A DNA stretch of 64,000 nucleotides from Verticillium longisporum (lineage: Eukaryota > Ascomycota > Sordariomycetes > Glomerellales > Plectosphaerellaceae). Below the pieces are notes generated by a model. The model saw nothing but the letters and a program-made list of their open reading frames with translations, searched no databases and had not been told where the DNA came from. The stretch spans positions 3,658,001 to 3,722,000 of the forward strand of contig JAETXT010000007.1 of assembly GCA_019188255.1 (NCBI GenBank), given 5' to 3'. The position numbers were made by a program, and so were the translations under genes. Shown here one piece after another: positions 23,130 through 35,889 of this stretch. Each line of letters starts with the position of its first letter. Position 1 is the first letter of the stretch.

Positions 23130-25780
23130 TCAACCAACAACAGCCTTCATGCTGAGGCTCTCCAAGAACCCACCGAGATCCTCCTTGCGCACCTCGACAA
23201 CGCAGTGCTCGAAACTGTCAATGCGCACCCGGGCGCTCGTCTCCGCCATGACCTCCTGAAACGCCGACCCGAACTTGTTCAGACCGTAGCCGCGTTCCTG
23301 GACCTTGTCTTCGTCAATGTCCTCTTCGTCCGACTCAGAGTCGGACGCCTCCGACTCCGTGTCGAGCTCGTCGTCGAGCTCATCCTCGTCTCCCTCCGCC
23401 TGCCGTGCCGCACGCTTCTCCTCCCTGATCTTGGCCTTGGCCGCCCGCGACTCTTCCCTCTTTTTCGCCTTGTCGTCTTTCGCCGCCTGGCGCTTCTTCG
23501 CTGCCTCGCGGTCGAGGAACGTCGTGTCTGGCCCGCCGCCACCACCGGTGCCGACGACGACGTAGACACCGCGCTTCTCGTTGAGGGACGCCACGACAAG
23601 GGGCGTGCCTCGGCCACCGTGCGAGAGGCGACCCGTCGTGTCCTTTTCCTGCTCAACGAGCGCCTCGCCAACCCAGAGGGCGAGCTTGGTGAGGGCAGCG
23701 GGGTGGGTGAACAGGGGCACGTCGGGGCCATCTTTGACGACGCACATGCGGAAGGCGCGCAGGTGCTTGATCTGCTTCTTGTTGATTATGGAGGTGCCCG
23801 TGCGGTAGATTGCGCGGTGAAGCAGCTGAGCGGTAGGGAGGCCGGCCTTGAGGGCGTCGATGCTGCGGGTTGCGTTAGTCAGACGATCAGACCGAGGTGA
23901 TTCGCCACGGTCAGACTTACTTTTCGAGGGCATCGTAGGCGGACCAGAACCGCGCGATCCACTCATCGCCTTGTGCCTCGGTGTCGTCCACATCGGCGTC
24001 TTGCATCGGCTCAATGGCAGGCTTGGCCGCTTCCTCTCCCTGCTTCCCGACTTCGAGAATGGCACCAATGACGACGCCGACATCCTGCGCACTCAGCGTG
24101 GCTCGCCAGCCCCAACTCCTTACGAAACCCCAGCCGTCCTTGGCTCCTGCGCGATCTTTACCGTCCGTATCCACCGATGGGACCATGTCATCCAGATTGT
24201 ATAATGAGGCGTATTTGAGCAGCTTGGTGCGAAGCTCCCGCTTGAGCATCATGTCCATGTGCGCATAGCTCTGCTTACACTGGACCAAGCTGACGCCCAT
24301 TTTGGCAAGTAGCTTGTGCAGCCTCTTCATGCCCGTATCGCTCCATGTCTTGAGACGAGAAAACAGATAGGGAGAGTGCAGCATGCTGTCGTAGAGGCTC
24401 CAGTGCCGAATGAGGAGGAACTTGGGCTCCGGTGATAACCTGATGGACATGTCTTCTGGGCTTCGCGCAGTCGTCGGAATGACCCCCGTATTTTCCACAG
24501 CATTGCGACTGCCCACTTCTGGTGGGTTGAGACGACGCACTTCGTCACGCAGTAGCTGGCGGATGCGGGCGCCGCGAACACCCATCCAGCCGGTACCCTG
24601 GCCGCGGTCCGAGCTGCGGACGGGCACGGCGATGCCTGCCGATGATCGGCCGTATAGCTCCATTGATGTGACGCCAACAATGCTGAGCCAAAGAAGGTCG
24701 TTATCTTCGCGGCCCAGCTCCGAGGCGAGCGAGTACATCATGGAAGATATTGGCTCAGAGAATGAGGCACCAATCTTGTAGTATTTCCGTAGGACGCGCT
24801 CGTTCTCCCTCCGCAGTCTGAGGAGCCTTCGACGGAGTGCCCTCGCGGAGGGGGCCTGTGCCGCTGAAGGGGGGTCGCTCGGCATGACGCTGTCCTGGTC
24901 TCTGATGGACAGGAGTCCTCTTTGGGGCGGTCTTGAGGGCGAGGGTATGGATGTAGACTGCGGGGTGGTGTCAGTTGCGTGTGCCAGTTCGCCAAGTTCT
25001 TGTCCGACTTACAGAATTACTTCGCCTCCTTTGAGCTGGGCGGTCGTCCTCGTCACTTGACATTTCCTCCTCCCGATCTGACCAGCTTTTTCTCTTTTGC
25101 CCTGTGCGAGCAGACTCTTCAGAAAATAGGTCTTCGTCTTCTCCATCATCGCTCTCACCCAATTCCTCTCCGTCATCTTCCACGTCTGGCATGTCAAGGA
25201 GGGCGATGTAGGCATCTCGCTCCGTAGCCAGGCTGTCTTCGATATCTCCATCGTCGAGGACCACGATACCGCCCTTGCCAGGGGTATATGACCGGTCGAT
25301 GCGGCCTGCCTTGACACCATTGGGACACCTCGCTGACAGCGGGACTGTGTCGTCGTCAGTCGCTTCCAAGGGAAAGCCGCCAAAGACGTTGCCCAGGTTC
25401 CACGGCCGGTGCGAGTCGATGACCCAGACCTCAACGCCGGAGAAGGTCGCCTCGTCGCCCTCGGGTTCCAGGCCGAGCAGAGAACCCAGATCAACCATGC
25501 CGCCCACGCCGAGACTGACAACGACACCGCCGCTGCCGCCATTGGACTCCATCATGGGCAGGACCAGGACCCTGCCGGCCCGTTCGAGGTCAGCATAGCC
25601 GGAGATGGGCTGGATCTTGTGGGGGATATAGTCGTGCTTCAGCAGTCGAGTAAGAATACGGCAGGCACAAAGCGCGTCGGGCTCGAGGGCGACCAGAATG
25701 AGGACAGGAGGCGAGAGAGGGTGTCGGGTATTCTGGAGGTGGAGGTAGAGTTTCGATATGAGGGAGCGCGGTAGATACAT
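23130..25780 (-). CDS. cdc45: Cell division control protein 45 (CMG helicase subunit)
   Basis: Three exons: 25013-25780, 23921-24957 and 23130-23862; 845 aa, the usual fungal length. The N-terminus MYLPRSLISKLY...PVLILVALEPDALCACRIL is the Cdc45 DHH-related signature, with VIDSHRPWNLGNVF following. An acidic, KR-containing linker (about residues 205-260) precedes the helical middle domain (RKYYKIGASFSEPISSMMY). The C-terminus includes the FIGSAF-type block seen as YGLNKFGSAFQEV and a charged coiled segment. Cdc45 joins Mcm2-7 and GINS to form the replicative CMG helicase. Both introns are GT-AG with frame kept (NIDALKAGLPTAQLLH across the second). Confidence 0.96.
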
Positions 25781-28172
25781 GGCTAGGAAGATCTAGACGC
25801 GTTGCCTCGGCCGTCACGTTCGCGGACTCATGGATCGAAGTAGCTGAGCGGTCTCGTTTCTGAACTGGTTTCGAAGGAGCAGAGGTCGGGCTGCGCTGTC
25901 AATGGCGTGTGGCTTCGGCGGAACCACGTCGTGCTGTGCTGGTGGTCGGTCCAAGCAAATACCCAAGGAACACACAACGTTGGTAAGGGGTCAAGACCCG
26001 AGGTAAGACTTCGCCTCGACAGACCACCGGTGGTAGTGATCAAAAGAAATAAAGTTCTACGGCAGTGGTCTGCGGAAGTGTATAGTGGGATGTTGGTGGA
26101 GAGGATAGGCAGAGTAAGGTATAGCACGGTAGGGTATGGAAGTCACTGAAGGACCAGGAACTCGAGAGTGGTGTTGTGAGAGACCCACAGTCGCGCTCGA
26201 CGCGGTTTGCTTCATTGGTTTTGACGCGACAAGTGCTGGTGATGCGCCTGGACCAGCACGAGCAAGGTACGTACCGTTGGCTGGGGACTGGAGCCGCACC
26301 GTGCATCTGGCGGTGCATTCCACAACATGGCACTGTCTCTCGATGCCCCCATATCTTTAAGATGCCATGGGAGCCATTGCGTCTGCGATCGTGATGAATC
26401 CCACCCGAGATCTTCCTAGGGGGGACAAACGTAGAGATGACCTCGCGCATGAACCGGTGCGTCGGAATCCCATAGTGCTGCTTTCTTGGAGGCGATGCAT
26501 TCGACGCCAAAGCCACTCCGAAGGACCTGAAATACATACCATGTAGATGCCATTGCAGGTTAAAAGCAACCAAAGACAGAGCCGTCCATGTCTGTCCTGA
26601 CGTATTCATTCACAGCCTGTCCATACCTTGAGCGTATGAGCAAGCTGTCTATGGGACATGGGCACAAGAACATGTCGCGCCAACGCTCTAATAGTTCATT
26701 GGTGCCAGGCATGGCATGCTCTCAACCTCGGATGCTAGTGTCAGAGCACGGTTCACTCTAGCAAAGAGTCTCATTCGAACCTCCCAGCGCCATACTGGAG
26801 CATGCGCAGGGTACGCGCAGGGAGATTCCGCCGGCTTTCAGGTGCGGCTTCAGGTAATTGAGCAAGGCACAAAGACAGGTACATAGGCAGGTACCTTAGG
26901 TTATGAAAGCAATTCGCAATAAACGAGGATCGGGATGCACAGGTCCTGGGTAGGTAGACGCACGTGTGGTAGTCGCCATGCAAGACGTTGATGCTGACTA
27001 CAGACAACCGGCCACTAAGACACCCTGCCAACAAGGCGCGTTGGCCGACATCAGGTCTCTGGGAGAGTGGCGGCAGGCACAGCCCATGGCTGCTTCCGAG
27101 GTACCTACCTACCTAGGTAGGTACATGGTTGGTAACTCCACAGGGGGCAGCTCTCGACAGCGCACTGGACTACGATACCGGCCCAGTACCGGCCCAGAAC
27201 CGGCTCAGCGAGCTGAGGGGATCTGCCATGGCCCTACGTTCGTATGCATGCGCGAATCTTTCCTTCCTTTTCCAGTGCTTGGCTCATGGGTGGATGTCCA
27301 GAGTCGTCCATCAATTTGTGCCAATTCCTCTTCTCCCGCTCCCGCTTTGACTTCCTGGCCTCACAAGGAGACACCCAGGGACCATTTTCGCCTTCTTCGA
27401 TTCCGGTTCGTACACGTCACCCAGCATCGCATGCTGCACATCCTGCAATTCGCCTTTTCTAACCGTGAACAAAAGCTTCCGAGGCTGGCGGCAGGCGGCA
27501 GGGAGACGACGTGATCCATCCGACGATCGCCATCCTTGACATGCTTGCCAGCAGCAGTAGTAGCAATACTACCTTGCTCCCCGCAGCAGCCCACCACTCG
27601 CCAGTGACAACTGACAACTGATACTGACATTTCTCCCTGCATGAACGACCTGAGTGAGAGCCTTGGACGGAACCAGTCCCCGGGGCGCTGTCACATACCT
27701 ATTGTAAGTACCTCTCTACCTCGTTACTTTTTCTCCATGTTATGCCAACGCCGAAAGCCCGAAATCCGGGCTCCTGGACCCCCCCCCCCCCTCCTTGGCG
27801 CCGTCTTTTTGCCTTTCGGCACGACACACTGCCCGCGCGACAGTCGTCGTGCGCCGAGAGCGTGGTTCTTTTTTTCTGGCCACGCGAATGATGTAGCTCA
27901 AAACGAACGCTACGCTAGCATTTGACAGCTTCTCCACCCCCCTTCGAGAAACCTTGACAGACTTGCAGTCCGGCTGACTGATCCTTGCCGTTTTCATTTA
28001 GTGAGTTGAGCGAGCCTTCAAGCGCGGTCTGCCGCTGCATCAGGTCCACGGCTGCGTAGGTAAGGGAAGGTAGGAGAAAGGGGGCGAGCCTCGCGCGAGT
28101 CCAACGCCCTCAAAAAAAGGTGACAAGAGGCCTCATTGCTGCAACCGGCCTGTGAGCCCCCGTCCTGTAGCC
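25781..28172. other. 2.4-kb intergenic region, CDC45 (-) / methyltransferase 1 (+), divergent
   Basis: No gene recognised. Holds a TACC/GGTA palindrome at 27101-27124 (listed separately), a related AGGCAGGTACCTTAGG at about 26888-26903 and a C14 run near 27780-27793. Confidence 0.45.
27101..27124. repeat. TACCTACCTAGGTAGGTA palindrome
   Basis: A perfect 18-bp palindrome (27106-27123, centred on CCTAGG) inside a run of CTAC/GTAG tetranucleotides. Related TACC/GGTA islands occur at 43793-43820, 53467-53494, 61364-61388 and 62756-62809, always outside coding sequence. Confidence 0.85.
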
Positions 28173-29439
28173 ATGGAGTCGGGTTCCAGTGGGTATGACA
28201 ATGACAGCGAGCCCATTGAGCCTGCGCCCCTCGACATGCTCGAGGACCACGACTTCACCGGCTTTTCCGACTACGGGACCTCACTCGGCACCTCCGGTTT
28301 CACCTCGCTGGCCTCCTACGTCCTGCGTCACTCCCATCAAGATGGCCGGTGCGTCTGCCCTCCTTCATCTCACCTCGTGATGCGCGCCTCATCGGTGCGC
28401 TGTGCTCCCCGTCGCAGGTAGGGTTTACTAACGAGTACTCTGCTCAGGCGCTATCAGTCCTTCCGGCCGGGCGAGTACCCCATCCCCAACGACGACATCG
28501 AGCAAGAGCGAGAGGAGATGAAGCACCAGATGATCAAGAGACTCTTTGACGGCAACGACTACCTCGCCCCCATCGGCGATCACCCGCAGAGGATCCTCGA
28601 CATCGGGACAGGCGTCGGCTTATGGGCCATTGACGGTACAGCTGCCTGGTGAGCCCCCTCGGAAGCATGGTTACGTGCTGACATGGCAGTGACAGTGGCC
28701 GATAAGTTTCCCAGTGCCCAGGTCATCGGCGTCGACATCACGCCGATCCAGACGAGCTGCATACCGCACAATGTCATATGGAGGATAGACGACATTCAGA
28801 ACACGACGTGGGACCCCCATATGCCAACCTTGACTTTGTTCACCTTCGATCCGTCACAGTCATCTTGTCTGATCCAGTGGGCGTACTGGAATCGACATTC
28901 AAGTATGCACGAAACCCTCTCCAGCCACTGCCCTCAACGAACCACGTAAATCCATGAGCGCCCAGCTGACCAGGAAAACCAGACATCTCAACCCGGGGGG
29001 GTGGGTTGAGCTTCAGGACGTTGGATCAAACGTATTTTGTGACGACGACACCATGCCGTCAAACTATCCAATGCTCCATTTCATGGATCGCTTCGTCAAC
29101 ATGTTCGGTCCCGCTCACCGATGCAGTCTGGGCATCATGTCCACCATTCATGAAGATCTCGAGCGCATCGGCTTCACGCATATCCACGTACGCCGGCACA
29201 AGATGCCCATCGGAGCGTGGGCCAAGGATAGAAAGCGCCGCGAGATTGGTCTCTTCATGAGCAAGCACGTCCTCTGGCAACTGGTGCGTGCCGTGCTCGT
29301 CAAGTGGCCCGAGATGGGCCTCCAGTCAAAACAGGAGGCCGAGGCCTTGGAGCACGAGATCAGAAAAGCCCTCGAAGACCCTGGGATTCATGCCTACCTT
29401 CCGTGGTACTCGGTGTGGGCACAAAAGCCGTACACATGA
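28173..29439 (+). CDS. SAM-dependent methyltransferase, LaeA-like (copy 1), with one apparent frameshift
   Basis: Exons 28173-28348, 28448-28635, 28696-28902 and 28983-29439, giving about 342 aa once one base is restored. Class I methyltransferase motif I is ILDIGTGVGLWAID; the acidic end of strand 2 is VIGVDITPIQ; the LNPGGWVELQDVG block of LaeA-type proteins follows. The N-terminus is acidic with a TSLASYVLRHSHQDGRRY segment typical of this family. The frame breaks at the C5 run 28814-28818; one more C gives DPPYANLDFVHLRSVTVILSDP, the expected strand-4 region. Paralogues with this architecture are abundant in Sordariomycetes; a few regulate secondary metabolism (LaeA), most are of unknown substrate. 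Convergent with a second family member. Confidence 0.82.
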
Positions 29440-29980
29440 CGGACAAAGCGGACCCCACCTGCCGCCCTGTGCGTGCTCTGCTCCAAGAGTGCCAACTGCT
29501 CAGGACGGCGCTACTGGTTCCCTTCACAATCACCAGTCGGGTGTCTTTCTGACGCCACCTTCACCGGCGATTGTGTACCGACGCCTTCCGACAGACACAT
29601 GCGAGGACACACTAAACGGGTGAAGAGCGGCAGTTGGTGGTGGCACGGTGGGCGGCGACAGCCTACATCTGCCGGAGTCTGAACGGGTGCGGCTAGATGT
29701 AGCCAGAACTCCCAACGCATCACCGTCGGAAGAGGATCCGCTCGGCCGCAAATGACATGCTGGGGTCGCACAGCGTACGCATTCGCGTCTGGGTGGACAT
29801 GAACACACTGTCTATCATCTGGCCGAGCGCTGCCGAACCGTCAGCATATTTGGCTGCCGCTTACCGACTTTTGGGGTATTCATGGGCAATGCCTCGGAGA
29901 GAACCTTGCCCACCACGAACTACCTGCGCCACCCACAACTTCCGCCGTCCCAGCCAGCATCTCGAAGCTCTCTTCTTGTC
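29440..29980. other. Convergent intergenic region between the two methyltransferases
   Basis: 541 bp; no coding feature or clear repeat seen. Confidence 0.4.
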
Positions 29981-31522
29981 CTATGGTTTCCTGCCATACG
30001 TCACATAAATCTCGAAGTAGCCATGATTCCTGAGGTCCCTCCATTCGGCAATCACCCTTGCGATGAACTCCCAGACTTCTTCCTTTTTCCAGCCCAGGAA
30101 ACGCGTGAATAGCGCGAGCATGATCGACTCGAGACCAAAGACAAAATTGGCTTCAGTCCACTCGCCCAATGTCTTATATCTGACATCTTTTGGCCATTGA
30201 TTAATCGGCCACTTGTACGGTATTCGAACAATGTCGACGAACCCCGCTGCCGACATCATCTCCGCCGCCCTGTCGCATAGATCGAGTCGGAACCCCGAGA
30301 GAGTGCCAGCCTCCATCATCAGCTCATTCCACCGACCAAGATCTGACTGTGGAGCAATGGTGTCGTCGTCACATTTCATCGGAAAATTTATATCCTGACA
30401 TTCAACCCAGCCGCCGGGATTGAGGTTCCTGAGATGATGTCAGTTCCCTCGTCTAGCCGTTGATTGCACAACTCACTCAAAGGCCTGCCGATAAAAGTTG
30501 GGCCAGTCCCGAAAGGCACCCGTCATCATCATGGAATGAATGTAATCGAAATTCCTGGAGAAGCTCCACTCTTCTTCCAGGTCGTCGATTTCGTAATGGA
30601 CATTCGGGGGTGTACTGATGTAGTCAGTATCAAAGCCACTGAGGGCGCGCTGGTGCACGCACAAACCGGGCTGCACGGGAGACAAATCCACGCCTATGAC
30701 TTCCGACTCTGGGTGTTCTTCGCCTGTTCCTCTGTGAGCGAAGGTCTCCGAACGTCGTCGAAGACGCGTACCAAAGTCCAAAGCCCATATCCCTGGTCAG
30801 GTGTCAATCTCAGCGCAGCGTATTTTTGACAAGGCATGGCTACCCACCAACTCCACATCCCACATCGAGGACCCGGTGCGGCCGACATATCGGGGCAAAG
30901 CTCAGCCGATTGTCGAATGTGAGCTGGCACAATTGGTATTGGAATGCTTCGGTTTCGGTCAGAGAATTGCCAAACGGTCCATGACTTTGAGATAGTTATC
31001 CATACTTTGCCGGTCGAGCTCCTCCTGGCCGCCATGTTAGCTACACCCACAGTATAGATGTGTGTGCCAACAGGTCGTTTACCATGATGCTGGCATCACC
31101 GAAGCCTTACCTGATCCGTAGGCAATACATACTTGCCATCTTTGTAGCCGTGATATATGCGGCCATTCTCTTCTCTTGCGCGGACGATGCTCGACCTCAA
31201 AGAAGCCGTCGACGATGGCCATGTTTCCGACTAGATTGTTAGCTTACCAAAGGTGATACAGATACAAATGTGCAAGAGTATCACACTGACATCGCCCAAG
31301 GCCGAATCGACATCGCTATTGTCGAGGATGCTGTTCACATCATGCGCATCAATATTCTGTGTCCTGGTATCAGCGAACAGACCAAAGTCACAAGGCCAGC
31401 AGAGTAGTGGCGCCGTCTCCCACCTCATCTGGCTCCAGATTCAGATAGATAGCATCTGCCCTGGACGGGAGGACGGTGTCCATGGAGGCCTCATTCTCCG
31501 GCAGAGACTCGTCCAGATCCAT
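29981..31522 (-). CDS. SAM-dependent methyltransferase, LaeA-like (copy 2), one frame ambiguity
   Basis: Eight exons inferred: 31424-31522, 31285-31356, 31111-31230, 30848-31024, 30772-30792 (21 nt), 30663-30723, 30477-30614 and 29981-30428; about 378 aa. The acidic N-terminus is followed by TASLRSSIVRAREENGRIYH and YKDGKYVLPTDQ, then motif I RVLDVGCGVG-IWALDFG, VIGVDLSPVQP, PPNVHYEIDDLEEEW and NLNPGGWVECQDI, the family order. Exon 4 has an in-frame stop (30959-30961): either one base is missing before TETEAFQYQLCQLTFDNRL, or a 62-nt GTCATG...GCCAG intron removes it; both restore frame. The coding-like residues inside favour the lost base. Function unknown; paralogue of the convergent gene ending at 29439. 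Confidence 0.75.
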
Positions 31523-33859
31523 GGCTGGTTTGGCTGGTTCGCAGTCTCACTAGGGCCGGATCAACTACTGGAATCCCAGATAAGCGGTACCTGTCGGTTG
31601 CAGCAGCGTACATTTGACCCTGGAATAGTCGAATCGCGGGCGAGGCAGGATGCAGTCGAGCAGTCACCAGCAAATCAGGACGAAATATTCAGGAAAGGGA
31701 AGACTAGGCTGATATTTGAGTCTTCAGATGTGCTTCCGACCGTACCTCAATCCGGTGCGATCATACCATGTTCAAGACGGCCTCCCCGCGCCGTCAAGGG
31801 TACGAAGCAGCTGCTGTGGCCAGTTTGTGGCAAGTCATTGCCATGTTGAACCATTTGGAGTGAAGGTTAGGCAAGACAGGCGAGACAGGCAGGGAAGGGG
31901 ATGGGCCGCACAAACCGACGAACAAGTTGCTGTGTCACTTTGGCAGCTTGGAGAAGGGAGAAGAAGGTGGGGAAAGGATGGCTGGGCGGGAAGCTGTGAG
32001 TTGGTTCGGCTGGAGGTCGCACAAGGTGGCAGCATTCTGCTGTCGCTCGGGATGGGCCAGGAAAATGCGTCGTATGCAGGCAGCCTTCATGTCTGTTGAG
32101 CGCCATGCCACCTGTCAAGCATGCGGATGAGAAGGCCTTTCGGAACGTGGTGTCGTCCGGGTCCGCTGTCCTAGACCGTGTCTGGCACGTCGAAAGCCAC
32201 TTGAGTTCCGCCTTCTCCTGTGGTTTCCCTGTCGGATGGTCAGGGTGGCCAGCACCAGGCTGTCCAGGGATCTGCTGTCGCCACCGCCAACGGCGAGTAT
32301 TGTTTGCCAACGGAAGCAATGAAGGGTCAAGCACGGCTTCCAACTCGCACTCGAGCCCGACTCGGTGCAGCAGCGTGATTGCGCGTCGATTGGATCAGGT
32401 CCGGGTTGCTGCATATCATAAAATCTGACGGCAGCAAAGGAGGGCCGAGCTGGTGCTGTTGATGGCCATTGTCACCGACGCTACTGCTTGCTGCGTTGGC
32501 CTACCATGGCAGAGATTATGCAACACGGCATCTTGTTAGGAGAGCTTTTACATACCTACGTACTGTGGATGTAACGAGAAAAGCTCCCACCCAGCTGCAG
32601 TATGGACGCCGTGACCCCTTGCCGTTGGACCAGTCGCCGGCTTGCCGAATGATGCGGGCTGGCTAGCAAACATGGGATTATGCAGCCACTGCCGATACTT
32701 GTATGAAGATGCACGCTCCTGTAGTTATCTGCAGAGCAACCGCACCCACTGGAGCTCGGATTCTCACGTCGAGAGTCACAGCACATGGAGCATAGGCCTA
32801 TCATCCATCGTAGAACTGGCCGTCGTCGGGTGTCTTTTCTCGTCTCCCAAGCGGTAAAAGTGCCAGGATGGTGGCAGACGAGACAGGCCGTTGGCTGTGT
32901 GGAGGAGCAGGCTGTCGATGTTGCATCAACTTCGGAACCCGTCAGTGAGGGCTTGACGTGCTGGGTCGAGAGTGTTCCCAGCTGCGTGACTGATTGGATT
33001 TCCCTCGGAGTCAACTTTTCGACGAGTTGGGCACGTCGTTCGAGCCAAGGAAACGGCGACCTTAGGTCGATAGTTTCAGGCACACCTTCGGTTGGGGGCT
33101 CTTTCTTTTTGCGGTTCCGTCTGCCTGGTACCTACCTCGGCTGGTTGATTGTGGCCCAGCTTGTCAGGCGCAGGCGCATTTGAGAGTGCTGTTGCTCCTT
33201 CTGCAGGAGAGGGTTAAGATGGCCAGTCACGTACGCGGCTTTCTGGGCACTTTGTTGCTAATCGGTCACTCTTCACATCCTGAATGATCTTTTCAATATC
33301 AAGTTTGACCAAGATTTGGTCTTTCTTCTACCTTGGTCTACCTACTACCTTGACACCCGGGCAGTCTCTGTCAATCGAGGCATCGCCGGGTCGTACGGTT
33401 CCGCTCCTGCCCGGCTCAGGAGAATACCTTAATGCCAATAAGTCGTCTCCCTCACATTCACCTCGCCTTGCCTGTGTTGGCAACAAGAGTAGGGCACGCG
33501 CAGAGAAAAGAGCTTACCCGATTCTCTGAAGGCCGCGTACTTTTACTATCTCTTTTCCCTCCCCCGCCCACACGCTTCAGCTTGTTATCCAGGTCTCCAT
33601 GACACCTCGCCCTATGCTACCTCCTCATTCAACCCTTACCTTTTCCTACCAACACCTACCCAAGACGTCCCTGTTCCCCGCTACGGGGCAGCAACCATTT
33701 GCGAGCGACTGCTCGAAGCCGCCACCACCAACAACCCTGTCACTCACGGCATATAAACGGTCTCTGGCTACCGGAGAAATAAGGTGAAAGAGACAAGCAA
33801 GACGATACTAGACGAGACAGGGCGGCATTTACCGGCAGGAAAGACACACTCCTATCACC
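31523..33859. other. 2.3-kb region: methyltransferase 2 upstream / P450 promoter
   Basis: Many short frames, none recognisable. The end of the stretch carries the P450 TATA element; TACC-containing sequence at 33128-33137. Confidence 0.45.
33752..33757 (+). promoter_or_regulatory. TATA element of the P450 gene
   Basis: TATAAA about 103 bp before the P450 start codon, in the context GGCATATAAACGG. Position fits a fungal core promoter. Confidence 0.55.
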
Positions 33860-35889
33860 ATGGCGTTCTCCGGTACGGCTGTCCCAGGCCCGCACTTGTT
33901 GACCTTGTTGCTGCTCGTCAGCGCAGGCATGCTACTGTCCCTCCTCGCACATGTTTACCGGGCCTGGTACCGCCTCAGACACATTCCCGGGCCACGATGG
34001 GCTGCCTTCAGCAAATGGTGGATGCTACGTAACACACTGAGTGGGAAGATGCATCTCGCACTGAAGCGAGCCTGTGATGAATACGGTATGTCAACCAAAC
34101 CAAGAAAGAGGAAAGTGGAAGAGGAAACTCCCGCCTGGGACGATGGGAGGACTGGGCAAAGGACCATCGGAAACGAACGTCGTAGTTGCTACCCAGTGTG
34201 GCCCCGAGGTGTCCGGCAGGGAGACGAGGCCGCACCCAACATCATGACATCTACTGTATAAGGGGGAGATGACAGGCCCCTCTTTGTTTCGCTTTGCTTC
34301 ATCGCTTTCGCCAGGCTGACCACAAGGGGTGCGCCATCTGGCTGTAGGTCCGGTCGTCCGCATCGGTCCCAACGACTTGGTAACCAATGACTCGGAGATC
34401 TTGCGCCGCATGTGGGCGGTGCGCTCGCCATACCGCAAGGGCGACTTTTACGACGCTATCAGGCTCGACCCGACCAGGGACAACATCATTTCCATGCGCG
34501 ACGATCATGCACACAACGAACTGCGCGCCAAAGTGGCCATTGGTGTAAGTACCGCCCCTGTACTGTTGGACACCGGGTCTTCTCTATTTCTCATCCTGCG
34601 TTGCCTTGCTCGTCAAGGGCGACTGCCTACCCTCACAGCAATATGACTGATCATTTCCCAGTATTCGGGCAAAGAGAACGAGTTCCTAGAGACAGCCATC
34701 GACGCGCAGATGTTGTCGTTGGTACGGTTGATCGAGGAGCGGTACGTTTCGACGCCTGGTGTCTTCCGTCCCATGGACTTTGCGAGCAAGATGCAGTACC
34801 TAACCCTCGACATCATCACATCGCTGGCCTTTGGCGAGTGTTTTGGCTACCTCTCGCAAGACAAGGACGTGCACAACTACATCCAAATCACCGAAGAGAG
34901 CATGCCCGTCATGATGACCTTGTCAGTGTTGCCCAGCCTAGCCGCTATCATGCAATCTCCCTTCTTTCGACGTGCCATGCCCTCGGAGCACGACCGTGTG
35001 GGTCTGGGCAAATTCATAGCGTAAGTTTGGCCTGACTTCCAGTCTGTATTCAAGGCTATCAGTAGACAAACGATGCTGACCCTGACATGACAGCGTGGCC
35101 AAGAAGGTAGTTGCTGAGCGCATTGCCTCCGGCAAGGTCCAGAGGGACATGCTCGGCTCGTTTCTGGCCCATGGGCTTACCCCTGAGGAAGCTGAGGGCG
35201 AGGCGCTTGTACAGGTTCTCGCCGGCTCGGACACAACCGCCACAGCCATGCGCATGACCATGGTCTATCTCATGACGACGCCCACGGCCTACAATGCCCT
35301 CACCAAGGAGGTACGCGACGCATGTGACAGAAATCTCCTATCAGTACCTGTCCAGGACGCCGAGGCGCGAAGACTTCCCTATCTTCAGGCCACGATCCGC
35401 GAGGGCCTCCGTGCCTTCCCACCCGTCACGGGCCTCATGTCGGTGGCAGTCCCACGTGGGGGCGATGTCATGCACGGTATGAGCATCCCGGAGGGCACGC
35501 AGATCGGATGGTCAGCTTTCGGAGTGCTCCGCAGCAAGGCCGTCTTCGGTCCAGATGCCGACACGTTCAGACCGGAGCGTTGGCTGGAGGCGGGTGACGA
35601 GGAGCTCAAGGCGATGACAGCGCAGTGGGAGCTGGTGTTTAAATACGGAAAGTGGCAGTGTCTCGGCAAGACTGTGGCACTGCTTGACCTGAACAAGATC
35701 TTCGTCGAGGTTGGTTCGCACATGATCGGTGGGGACTCACAGATACGATGGTATACTGACGATGCGTTGCAGCTTCTTCGTCGCTTTGACTTTTCACTGA
35801 TCGACCCCATTGAGCCGATGAAGTCATACTCAGCTGGTATTTTCATTCAGTCGAACCTGATGGTCAAGGTTGTTGGTCGTGGTCCATGA
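33860..35889 (+). CDS. Cytochrome P450 monooxygenase (pisatin-demethylase-like group)
   Basis: Exons 33860-34085, 34348-34544, 34662-35020 and 35094-35889; 525 aa, all junctions in frame. One N-terminal membrane helix (LLTLLLLVSAGMLLSLLAHV) then the PGP hinge (HIPGPRW). Core motifs: I-helix AGSDTTAT, K-helix EGLR (ExxR), PERF-type FRPERW, and the haem-binding loop FKYGKWQCLG with the Cys ligand. The FKYGKWQCLGK sequence and the PTRDNIISMRDD block resemble the pisatin demethylase-like P450s of plant-associated fungi, but the substrate cannot be told from sequence. It is an ER-anchored, CPR-dependent enzyme by family. Neighbours are two LaeA-like methyltransferases upstream and a glucoamylase downstream. 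Intron 1 is long for this genome (262 nt). Confidence 0.93.
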
